Assembly: GCA_025357355.1 (NCBI GenBank)
Contig: JANXPK010000411.1
Span: 1-7,391, forward strand
DNA from: Rhodobacterales bacterium
GTDB taxonomy: Bacteria; Pseudomonadota; Alphaproteobacteria; Rhodobacterales; Rhodobacteraceae
Reading direction: 5' to 3'
DNA length: 7,391 nt
A program made the translations under genes and the position numbers. Positions 1 through 6,356 of the stretch are shown in pieces (the stretch's first letter is position 1; every line of letters begins with the position of its first letter). The notes under the pieces are model-generated. The model searched no databases. It had not been told where the DNA came from and was given only the letters and a program-made list of their open reading frames with translations.

Positions 1-263
1 AAAGTGCAGGGATCACCCTGCTCGGCGGCGATCTGATGGGCATTGTCCGGGCACGGAAGTTGGCTGCGGCCACGATCCGCAACATCCGGCAGAACCTGTT
101 CTTCGCCTTCGCTTACAATGTGGTGGGTGTGCCGGTTGCGGCAGGGGTTCTCTATCCGCTGACCGGCACACTGTTGTCGCCGATGATCGCGGCGGCGGCG
201 ATGAGCCTGTCGTCCGTCTCGGTCATCACGAACGCGCTGCGCTTGCGACGTGTGGCCTTGTGA
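1..263 (+). CDS. copA: Cu(I)-exporting P1B-1 ATPase CopA, C-terminal end (cut by window edge)
   Basis: Only the last 86 residues are visible; the gene begins before the window and the first whole codon is at base 3. The segment begins in the end of the P-domain (SAGITLLGGDL) and continues through the last two membrane helices. It shows the AYN motif of helix 7 and the MSLSS motif of helix 8. In P1B-1 ATPases these motifs, together with the CPC of helix 6, form the Cu(I)/Ag(I) transport site, so export of Cu(I) from cytoplasm to periplasm is the expected role. The protein ends with a short basic tail (RLRRVAL). The TGA stop lies inside the GTG start of the next gene, so the two are probably translated together. 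The N-terminal metal-binding domains, CPC and DKTGT motifs are outside the window and were not seen. Confidence 0.9.
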   Translation, partial: SAGITLLGGDLMGIVRARKLAAATIRNIRQNLFFAFAYNVVGVPVAAGVLYPLTGTLLSPMIAAAAMSLSSVSVITNALRLRRVAL

Positions 264-1048
264 CCGAAGGCGACAGTCCGTGGCGACGGCGCGCGATTGT
301 GGCGGGCGGGATGTTTGCGGTTGCCGCCTGGGTGGCAGGAGCCCCGCGACTGGCGAGCCTTTGGCCCACTCAACTGGGCTACGGTGACATTGCGGGGCTC
401 GCCCCATTCCGAGAATTGACCACAGCTGGCACGCTGTCGACGGCCAATGGCCTGCTGACCGGATTGGATGGCCCCGCGCCAGCCGACCCGACCCAGCAGG
501 CACGGGTCGCCGCCGTCCGCGCCAATCCGTGCAAGGCGCTGTTCGGACTGCAGACCGACCCCCGCCTGCCGATTGCCTTCTTTTCGGATTTCAATTGCCC
601 GAACTGCCGTGTGCTGGAGGCGAACCTGACCCGGTATGACGCCGAAAATCCGGACACAATTCGCATCATCCACCACGAGTTGCCGCTGCTTGGGGCGGAC
701 TCGGTCACCGCCAGCAAGGCTGTACTCGCCGCAGACCGCCAAGGGGGCTATATCGTCATGCGCAACCGGCTCCTGCGCGCGCGGCTGGTCACGGATGCGA
801 ACCTGATGATGGCCATTGCGAATTCGGTTGGGCTGGACGGAGCGCGCCTTGTCACCGACATGCAATCGCCCGCACTGGCTGCCACTCTGGATCAATCGCG
901 GGCGATTGCGACGGTATTCGGCTTTTACGGCACGCCGTCCACCGTCATCGGCCGCACGGTGTTTCTGGGGACACTTCCCGAGGTCGATGTGCGGCAGATC
1001 ATCGCGGAAGAACTGGCAAAGTCGCCTCCTTGCGCCGCTGCCCGTTGA
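260..1048 (+). CDS. Exported DsbA-family thiol oxidoreductase (CPNC active site)
   Basis: This 262-residue protein has an N-terminal Arg-rich stretch (WRRR, residues 8-11) before a hydrophobic segment (about 12-35), which fits a signal anchor or possibly a Tat signal. The thioredoxin-fold part starts near residue 103 (RLPIAFFSDFNCPNC) with the redox pair C113-P-N-C116. The cis-proline loop is GTPSTVIG (Thr225-Pro226), as in DsbA proteins. Two further cysteines, C91 just before the domain and C258 near the C-terminus, are unusual and could form a second disulfide or bind metal. The GTG start overlaps the copA stop by four bases (GTGA) and has no clear Shine-Dalgarno, so translational coupling is likely. 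Being tied to a copper exporter suggests periplasmic disulfide formation or isomerisation, or protection of thiols under copper stress; this is inferred from context. Its specific partner is unknown. It could equally be a metallochaperone-like thioredoxin fold. Confidence 0.82.
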   Translation: MTEGDSPWRRRAIVAGGMFAVAAWVAGAPRLASLWPTQLGYGDIAGLAPFRELTTAGTLSTANGLLTGLDGPAPADPTQQARVAAVRANPCKALFGLQTDPRLPIAFFSDFNCPNCRVLEANLTRYDAENPDTIRIIHHELPLLGADSVTASKAVLAADRQGGYIVMRNRLLRARLVTDANLMMAIANSVGLDGARLVTDMQSPALAATLDQSRAIATVFGFYGTPSTVIGRTVFLGTLPEVDVRQIIAEELAKSPPCAAAR

Positions 1049-1065
1049 GCCAGAAGCCAAGTTCA

Positions 1066-1112
1066 GGTGAGGCCCGTCCGCGGCGTTGCCGTGCCGCAAC
1101 ATTCACCTCACC
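1066..1112 (+). terminator. Nested hairpin between convergent genes, possible bidirectional terminator
   Basis: A perfect 7-bp outer stem, GGTGAGG (1066-1072) with CCTCACC (1106-1112), encloses a perfect 5-bp inner stem, GTTGC (1085-1089) with GCAAC (1096-1100). It sits in the 89-base gap between the convergent thiol oxidoreductase and regulator genes, where a terminator would be expected. There is no T-run on either side, so intrinsic termination is not shown; it may only be an RNA 3'-end structure. Confidence 0.35.
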
Positions 1113-1137
1113 GCGCACGCCCAGGCACTCGAAACCG

Positions 1138-1806
1138 TCACAAGGCCCTCGTTGCCAAGGCAACGGCAACCCGACGACCATCCGCGCGCCATTCGGGCAG
1201 ACCGCCTTCCAAACGGCGAGCTTCAAAGCCCAACTGGTGCAGGCGGGCGACGGCCTGATGGGCATAGACGCAGTATGGCCCGCGACAATAGGCGATGATT
1301 TCGCAGGTGGCGTTCAGGTTCGCCGCCATTGCATCCAGTCTGCTCAGATCGACCTGCACCGCACCCGGAATGTAACCCATGGCAAATTCATCTTCCGGCC
1401 GCATGTCCAGGAGCGTGACCGAACCCTCCTTCAGCCGCGCCGCAAGTTCGGCACGGGTCATTGGCTCCGGTGCGGTGCCATCTGTCAGACCCTGAAGGAT
1501 CTCATCCACAACCGACAAGTTCTGCCGTGCAATCCGGCCCAGAAGGTCCATCAGAACCAATGTCTTGTCGTCTGTCATGCGGTAGATCACCGCCTTTCCC
1601 GCCCTGCGACTGGTCACCAGCCCAGCACGGCGCAGTTGCTGCAGGTGTTGCGAACAGTTGGCCACGGTCACACCGACCTTGTCCGCCAAAGCCTCGACCC
1701 CGCGTTCGCCCTGCGCCAGCTGCTCCAGAAGCATCATTCGATGCGGCGCGCCCAACGCGCGGGCGATCAAGGCGTATTCCTCCAGCAGGGCGAGTTTTGG
1801 CGTCAT
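1138..1806 (-). CDS. ArsR-family repressor fused to a rhodanese domain (probable sulfane-sulfur sensor)
   Basis: The 222-residue product has two domains. Residues about 8-85 form an ArsR/SmtB winged helix: a dimer-forming helix with APHRMMLLEQL, the recognition helix TVANCSQHLQQL (47-58), and a wing ending in GKAVIYR. Residues about 115-210 form a rhodanese domain with LLDMRPEDEF, GYIPGAVQ and the active-site loop C174-R-G-P-Y-C179, then GFEARRLEGGLPEW. The metal-binding ELCVCDL motif of arsenic-sensing ArsR proteins is absent. The cysteines are C51 in the recognition helix, C168, C174 and C179. Rhodaneses carry persulfide on the loop cysteine, so the likely signal is sulfane sulfur rather than metal. 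This resembles the separate E. coli pair YgaV (ArsR-type) and YgaP (rhodanese) joined into one chain. The gene is divergent from the persulfide-dioxygenase-like gene, with a palindrome between them, so it probably represses both. The ATG start is the natural N-terminus of the fold, although the nearest purine-rich tract (AAGGA) is rather far upstream. Confidence 0.88.
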   Translation of the reverse strand: MTPKLALLEEYALIARALGAPHRMMLLEQLAQGERGVEALADKVGVTVANCSQHLQQLRRAGLVTSRRAGKAVIYRMTDDKTLVLMDLLGRIARQNLSVVDEILQGLTDGTAPEPMTRAELAARLKEGSVTLLDMRPEDEFAMGYIPGAVQVDLSRLDAMAANLNATCEIIAYCRGPYCVYAHQAVARLHQLGFEARRLEGGLPEWRADGRRVAVALATRAL

Positions 1807-1834
1807 TGACAGGGTTGATCCTTCGGGTCTAGGT

Positions 1835-1856
1835 CATTCAAGTATTCGCTTGAATG
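1835..1856. promoter_or_regulatory. Palindromic operator, probable ArsR-type repressor site
   Basis: A perfect inverted repeat, CATTCAAG then six bases (TATTCG) then CTTGAATG, lies 28 bases upstream of the regulator start codon and about 60 bases upstream of the hydrolase start codon. The ATTC...GAAT half-sites are of the kind bound by ArsR/SmtB-family repressors, including sulfur-sensing members such as SqrR and BigR, though here the ATTC and GAAT are 12 bases apart. No convincing -35/-10 pair could be assigned for either gene. Autoregulation and repression of the divergent operon are inferred. Confidence 0.65.
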
Positions 1857-1903
1857 TAGCGAGTCGTGAGGGTTCGGGCAAGCCCGACCATGGCCGAAGT
1901 AAA

Positions 1904-1909
1904 AAGGAG
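1904..1909 (+). promoter_or_regulatory. Shine-Dalgarno supporting a TTG start of the MBL-fold gene
   Basis: AAGGAG ends 7 bases before the TTG at 1917. Two longer in-frame starts exist, GTG at 1866 and ATG at 1890. They lack a comparable site and add a basic, non-conserved stretch (for example AEVKRRPK) before the fold begins. The site therefore decides the start in favour of TTG, giving an N-terminus read as MILRQFLHSD. Confidence 0.6.
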
Positions 1910-1916
1910 ACCAAAG

Positions 1917-2657
1917 TTGATCCTGCGCCAGTTCCTGCATTCCGATCCCGTCGCCGCCTCATATCTGTTCGGCTGCGGGGGCAAGGCGTCCGGTGCCGTG
2001 GTCGATCCAGTGGGCGACATCGCCCCTTATCTTCAGGCCGCCGAGGCATTGGGGATGCGCATCCTGTATGTGATCGACACCCATCTTCATGCCGATCATC
2101 TGTCGTCGGCACGGGCATTGGCTGAGGCCTCCGGTGGCGAATATGTGCTTTTTGTCGATGCCGCCGCCGACTTCGCCTTCAAAGGCGTGCACGACGGCGA
2201 CGTGCTGGAGCTTGGCAATGTGGTGGCGAGAGTGCTGCACACACCGGGCCACACGCCCGAGCATATCTGTCTGGTCGTGACCGACCGCACCCGCACCTCC
2301 GAGCCGTGGTTTATACTGACCGGGCATACGCTGATGGTAGGCGATCTGGGCCGCACCGAACTTGCCTCCAGCGCCGAAGATGGCGCGCGGGCGCTGTTCC
2401 GGTCCGTGCAGATTTTGAGAGCCTTGCCGGAATATCTGGAGGTTCTGCCCGGCGCCTATTCCGGCTCAGTCTGCGGCCGCAAGCTAAGCGGCAAGCCCAG
2501 TTCCACCATCGGGTTTGAAAAACGCAACAACACGGCCTTTCGCGTCGAAGACGAGGCGGAGTTTGTCCGCGCAATGACTGCCGACATTCCGCCGCCGCCG
2601 CCCGAGGCCTCGCGGAACCGGGCGATCAACTCGGGCCGCGATGTGGTTCCTGCATGA
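1917..2657 (+). CDS. MBL-fold persulfide dioxygenase-like protein (ETHE1/Blh type)
   Basis: From the TTG start the product is 246 residues, close to the usual 230-250 of the ETHE1 family; a GTG at 1866 would give 263. Motifs seen are THLHADHLSS (H56, H58, D60, H61), TPGHTPEH (H112) and the metal aspartate in MVGDLGR (D143). In human ETHE1 the mononuclear iron is held by the equivalents of H56, H112 and D143, all present. The C-terminal SSTIGFEKRNN and a proline-rich end match the family. An odd point is that the late PAHDY motif of ETHE1 is replaced by PGAYSG (A180), followed by an insert SVCGRKLSGKP containing C186. The expected reaction is oxidation of glutathione or protein persulfide to sulfite in the cytoplasm. 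The divergent ArsR-rhodanese regulator supports a sulfane-sulfur role. The stop overlaps the next start (ATGA), so it forms an operon with the MFS gene. A hydrolase such as a glyoxalase II relative is the alternative. Confidence 0.85.
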   Translation: MILRQFLHSDPVAASYLFGCGGKASGAVVDPVGDIAPYLQAAEALGMRILYVIDTHLHADHLSSARALAEASGGEYVLFVDAAADFAFKGVHDGDVLELGNVVARVLHTPGHTPEHICLVVTDRTRTSEPWFILTGHTLMVGDLGRTELASSAEDGARALFRSVQILRALPEYLEVLPGAYSGSVCGRKLSGKPSSTIGFEKRNNTAFRVEDEAEFVRAMTADIPPPPPEASRNRAINSGRDVVPA

Positions 2658-3973
2658 CGGAGCCCGAAACCGTCAAGGGGAACAGCGCCGTCGAACTGTC
2701 GCTTGGCATCCGCGAGAACCTGACGCAGTTCGTGCACCAGCTGATTCAGGTGCTGCTGGTCGGCTTCACCATCGGCATGATGCGCACCGTGGTTCCAGCC
2801 CTTGCGGAAAGCGAGTTTGGCGTGGCCAAGGGGTCGTTCCTGCTGCTCTCCGCCTTTGTCGTGGCCTTTGGTGTGGTCAAGGGCACGCTGAACTTCGTAG
2901 CCGGCCGGCTGTCCGAACGGATCGGTCGCAAGCGGGTTTTGCTGCTGGGCTGGATTGCCGCCATCCCGATCCCTTTGATGATCTTCTTTGCCCCGAGTTG
3001 GAGTTGGATCGTCGCGGCAACCGTGCTTCTGGGCGTCAATCAGGGCCTGTGCTGGTCCATGACGCAGACGTCGAAGCTGGATTTCACGAGGTCGGACCAG
3101 CGCGGGCTGACTCTGGGGCTGAACGAGTTTTCCGGCTACGTCGGTGTCGCGCTCGCCGGGATCATCACCGCCTATGCCGCGACCGCCTTAGGGCCACGGC
3201 TGGGGTTGTTGATCTTTGGCGGAGTAGTGATCGGGCTGGCGTTGATCCTGACCCTGGTCTGGGTGCAGGACACGCTGCCATTTGCGAAGGCCGAAGCCGC
3301 GCGGCACCGAACCAAGGGCGCCGCCGCCTTCCGCCCGCGCTATCCGCTGGGCGTTTCAGAAACCCCCGGCACATGGGAAGTTTTCTCCCTGATGTCCTGG
3401 CGTGACCAGCGGCTGGCGGCGGTGTCACAGGCCGGATTGGTCGAGAAGTTCGTCGATGCACTGGTCTGGGTGATGTTCCCGGTGTTTCTGCGCGACCATG
3501 GCGTCAGCCTGCCCGAGATCGGCTGGGTCATCAGCATGTACGGCTTAGTCTGGGGCGGATCGCAGTTGTTTACAGGGAGGCTGTCGGACCGCATCGGGCG
3601 TTTCTGGCCGAACGTTCTGGGCATGTGGATTTGTGGCGCGGGGATTGCGCTGGTAGTAATAGGCGATGGCCTCATCTGGTGGTCAGTATCAGCCGCCATC
3701 GCGGGTTTCGGCATGGCGCTGCTCTACCCAAACCTCTCTGCCGCAGTGGCTGATATCACCCCGCCGACCTGGCGCGGCTCGGCCATCGGCATTTACCGCT
3801 TCTGGCGCGACCTTGGCTACGGCATCGGCGCGCTGGGCCTTGGGCTGGTCGCGCATTTCAGCGGATCGACCGTGGCGGCGTTCTGGTTCGTCGCGATCTC
3901 AATGGCGCTGTCGGGCGCTGTCTTGTGGTTTTGGGGCGAGGAAACCCATCCCCGCCTGAACCCGGCGGATTGA
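2654..3973 (+). CDS. Major facilitator superfamily transporter, substrate unknown
   Basis: The 439-residue protein has the two-half layout of a 12-helix MFS carrier. After a polar N-terminus come hydrophobic segments at about 30-50, 61-82, 95-113, 116-135, 158-178 and 183-205, a cytoplasmic loop at about 206-255, and a second set from about 262 to 427. The family's motif A appears in both halves: G84-RLSERIGRKR and G308-RLSDRIGR. This identifies the fold and inner-membrane location but not the substrate. The ATG overlaps the preceding stop (ATGA), and there is no clear Shine-Dalgarno, so translation is probably coupled to the persulfide-dioxygenase-like gene and regulated with it. From this linkage, export of a sulfur compound such as the sulfite product, or uptake of a thiol or sulfonate, is conceivable, but nothing in the sequence proves it. 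A drug or metal-chelate efflux role is also possible. The gene converges on zntA with only five bases between the stop codons. Confidence 0.85.
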   Translation: MTEPETVKGNSAVELSLGIRENLTQFVHQLIQVLLVGFTIGMMRTVVPALAESEFGVAKGSFLLLSAFVVAFGVVKGTLNFVAGRLSERIGRKRVLLLGWIAAIPIPLMIFFAPSWSWIVAATVLLGVNQGLCWSMTQTSKLDFTRSDQRGLTLGLNEFSGYVGVALAGIITAYAATALGPRLGLLIFGGVVIGLALILTLVWVQDTLPFAKAEAARHRTKGAAAFRPRYPLGVSETPGTWEVFSLMSWRDQRLAAVSQAGLVEKFVDALVWVMFPVFLRDHGVSLPEIGWVISMYGLVWGGSQLFTGRLSDRIGRFWPNVLGMWICGAGIALVVIGDGLIWWSVSAAIAGFGMALLYPNLSAAVADITPPTWRGSAIGIYRFWRDLGYGIGALGLGLVAHFSGSTVAAFWFVAISMALSGAVLWFWGEETHPRLNPAD

Positions 3974-3978
3974 GCGAA

Positions 3979-6267
3979 CTACCGCCGTTCCGGATCAAAC
4001 CGCAGCATACGCAGGGCGTTCAGCGTGACCAGAACGGTGGCCCCGGTGTCGGCCATGATGGCGATCCACAAACCGGTGAGGCCGAGAACCGTGGTCACCA
4101 GAAAGACCGCCTTCAGACCAAGTGCGATGGTCACGTTCTGCCGGATGTTGCCCACCGCCGCTCGCGCCAGCCGGATCATCGCCGCAACATCCGTGACGCG
4201 ATTGCGCAACAGCGCGGCCGAGGCGGTTTCCAGCGCCACATCAGTGCCGGATCCCATGGCCACACCGACCGACGCTGCAGCCAGCGCTGGCGCGTCGTTG
4301 ATGCCGTCGCCGACCATGATCACGCCACCCGCCACAGCCATCGCCTTGATTGCCGTGACTTTGTCATCGGGCATCAGATCGGCGCGATGATCCATACCCA
4401 GCACCCCGGCAATCGCAGCTCCGGTGCGGGCGTTGTCGCCAGTCAGCATGACCGAACTGACGCCCATCGCCTTCAACTGAGCTACAGCCTCAATGGCATC
4501 GCTGCGCGGTTCGTCGCGCATGGCAATCAGGCCAAGGGCATGGCGTTCGCGGAACACCACGACGACGGTCTTGCCTTCGCCCTCCATCTCGGTGGCGCGG
4601 CGCAGTCCCTCTGCGTCCAAAGCGCCGCTGTCTGTGGCAAAGCGCGGCGAGGCGACCCATGCAGCCTGCCCGTCAACCAGCGCCTCGGCACCCTTGCCGA
4701 TCAGCGCCTTGGCACCCGTTGCAGATAGCGCGGTGACGCTAGACTCTTTTGCACGACGCAGGATGGCTTCGGCCAGGGGATGGCTGGACCCGTTCTCTAC
4801 TCCGGCGGCAACTGCAAGCAGGTCGGCTTCGGTGCCGTCCAGCACCACCACATCCGTCACCGCGGGTCGCCCTGCCGTCAGAGTGCCGGTTTTGTCGAAC
4901 GCGACCTGAGTGACGCGGGCCACCGCCTCGATCACCGAACCACCCTTCATCAGCATGCCGCGCTTGGCCCCCGAGGACAAAGCGGATGCAATGGAGGCGG
5001 GGACTGAAATCACCAGCGCGCAGGGACATCCGATCAGCAACAGCGCCAGACCGCGGTAAACCCAAGTGTCCCAAACCTGACCAAAGAACAGCGGCGGGAC
5101 TACCGCGACCAAGAGGCCAAGACCGGTGATGGCGGGCATATACCAGCGACTGAACCGGTCGATGAAACGCTCGGTGGGCGCACGGGCGCTTTCAGCCTCC
5201 TCCACCAAAGCGATGATGCGAGAGATGGTGTTGTCCTCAGCGGACTTGGTCACGGTGACGCGCAGCGCTGCCTCGGCATTGATCGAACCCGCGAAGACCG
5301 CATCGCCCGGCCCTTTGGTTTTGGGCATGGATTCGCCGGTCACCGGGCTTTCATCGATTCCCGAGCTGCCCTCCGCAATCACCCCATCCGCCGGAATCCG
5401 GTCACCGGGGCGCACCAGAACCAACTGACCGATTTCCAGTGCCGCGGCATCTACTTCGCGGGTGGTTCCGTTTATTTCCAGTAGCGCCGTCTTCGGCACC
5501 AGATCGGCGAGGGCTCGGATCGAGGCGCGGGCGCGATCGGCGGCGACGCCTTCCAGCACCTCGCCCACCGCGAACAGAAACACCACCAGCGCCGCTTCTT
5601 CAGCGGCACCGATGAACAGGGCCCCCACCGCGGCGATGGTCATCAGGCCTTCGATGGTGAAGGGAATCCCGGCGCGGAGGGCGGCAAGGGCGCGGCGGGC
5701 AACTGGAAAGACGCCGATCAGACAGGCCGCTACAAAGGCCCAGAGTGCCACCTGTTCCGAGGCGAACAGTTTGACCAGTGTGGCTGCGGCCAGCAGAAAC
5801 CCGGTGCCAATCACCAGCTTGCCCTTGGCGGTTGCATACCAGTGCTTGTCCAGATCGGCCGGGTCAGAGGCATGGCTGTGCCCTGGCCCGTCGTGGCTGG
5901 ACTCGGCGGCAGTGGGTTTCACGGGTTCTGCATGGTCATGGCCAGAATGATCGTGGGCGGAATGATCTTGGTCGGCGTGGTCGGTAGCCCTCGGCATGAC
6001 AAACTTCCGTTGACCCGTTGGCTGACCCTTTGGTGCGATGCCGTAACCCAGCTTCTTGACCACCGCTTCGACGCCCTCTCGTCCCGTGGCACCCGGTTCC
6101 AACCGCAGGCTCAGCCGTTCCGACATGACCCCAATCTGCACATCGGCGACACCGGGCAGCCGTTCCAGCGCGGTGGAGATCTTGGTGGCACAGGCCGCGC
6201 AATCCATCCCGGTCACAGTCCAATCGTGGCGTTCGCTTGTGTCGCCCGTCCTGAGGTCATTCGTCAT
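3979..6267 (-). CDS. zntA: Zn(II)/Cd(II)/Pb(II)-exporting P1B-2 ATPase (ZntA/CadA type)
   Basis: The 762-residue protein has every core P-type ATPase motif. One heavy-metal-associated domain carries GMDCAAC (C23, C26). A His/Asp-rich linker at about 95-132 holds nine histidines. Membrane helices begin near residue 150. Then come TGES (310-313) in the actuator domain, the CPC of the transport site (C414-C416), the phosphorylated D458 in DKTGT, SSHP (H496), TGDN (609-612) and GDGINDAP (653-660). In the last helices K719 and the D740-T-G motif are the P1B-2 signature for divalent soft metals, in contrast to the YN/MxxSS motifs of the CopA-type protein at the left edge. The length is slightly above E. 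coli ZntA (732), explained by the linker. The start ATG has AAAGGA five bases upstream (6273-6278). The gene is divergent from a MerR-type regulator whose operator overlaps its promoter, so metal-induced expression is likely. The role is export of zinc, cadmium or lead to the periplasm. Confidence 0.95.
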   Translation of the reverse strand: MTNDLRTGDTSERHDWTVTGMDCAACATKISTALERLPGVADVQIGVMSERLSLRLEPGATGREGVEAVVKKLGYGIAPKGQPTGQRKFVMPRATDHADQDHSAHDHSGHDHAEPVKPTAAESSHDGPGHSHASDPADLDKHWYATAKGKLVIGTGFLLAAATLVKLFASEQVALWAFVAACLIGVFPVARRALAALRAGIPFTIEGLMTIAAVGALFIGAAEEAALVVFLFAVGEVLEGVAADRARASIRALADLVPKTALLEINGTTREVDAAALEIGQLVLVRPGDRIPADGVIAEGSSGIDESPVTGESMPKTKGPGDAVFAGSINAEAALRVTVTKSAEDNTISRIIALVEEAESARAPTERFIDRFSRWYMPAITGLGLLVAVVPPLFFGQVWDTWVYRGLALLLIGCPCALVISVPASIASALSSGAKRGMLMKGGSVIEAVARVTQVAFDKTGTLTAGRPAVTDVVVLDGTEADLLAVAAGVENGSSHPLAEAILRRAKESSVTALSATGAKALIGKGAEALVDGQAAWVASPRFATDSGALDAEGLRRATEMEGEGKTVVVVFRERHALGLIAMRDEPRSDAIEAVAQLKAMGVSSVMLTGDNARTGAAIAGVLGMDHRADLMPDDKVTAIKAMAVAGGVIMVGDGINDAPALAAASVGVAMGSGTDVALETASAALLRNRVTDVAAMIRLARAAVGNIRQNVTIALGLKAVFLVTTVLGLTGLWIAIMADTGATVLVTLNALRMLRFDPERR

Positions 6268-6315
6268 CGCAATCCTTTCGCCACCCGGGGCGCCTCTTGC
6301 ATCTGTTGAATCGGA

Positions 6316-6346
6316 TACCTAATGTCTCTAGGAACTAGAGGTTCAA
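6316..6346 (-). promoter_or_regulatory. MerR-type zntA promoter with 19-bp spacer and operator dyad
   Basis: Reading toward zntA, the -35 is TTGAAC (6346-6341) and the -10 is TAGGTA (6321-6316), separated by 19 bases instead of the usual 17. Inside the spacer is a perfect dyad, CTCTAG-3-CTAGAG (6326-6340). The over-long spacer with a dyad between the elements is the hallmark of promoters activated by MerR-family proteins, which untwist the DNA when metal binds. The same dyad lies just upstream of the regulator's own Shine-Dalgarno (AAGAGG, 6345-6350), so autoregulation is also likely. Confidence 0.85.
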
Positions 6347-6356
6347 GAGGTTTTTC

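Noticed and set aside
152..1102. Long minus-strand open frame of 316 codons opposite the copA end and the DsbA-like gene
   Set aside because: It is the shadow of a GC-rich coding strand; the plus frame has the CPNC motif, cis-proline loop and signal segment, while this one has no recognisable domain.
1030..1809. Plus-strand open frame of 259 codons opposite the ArsR-rhodanese gene
   Set aside because: The minus-strand product has complete helix-turn-helix and rhodanese motifs; this frame is a by-product of high GC.
1815..1848. TTGATC with TATTCG as a promoter for the MBL-fold gene
   Set aside because: The spacer is 22 bases and no -10-like hexamer sits at 16-18 bases.
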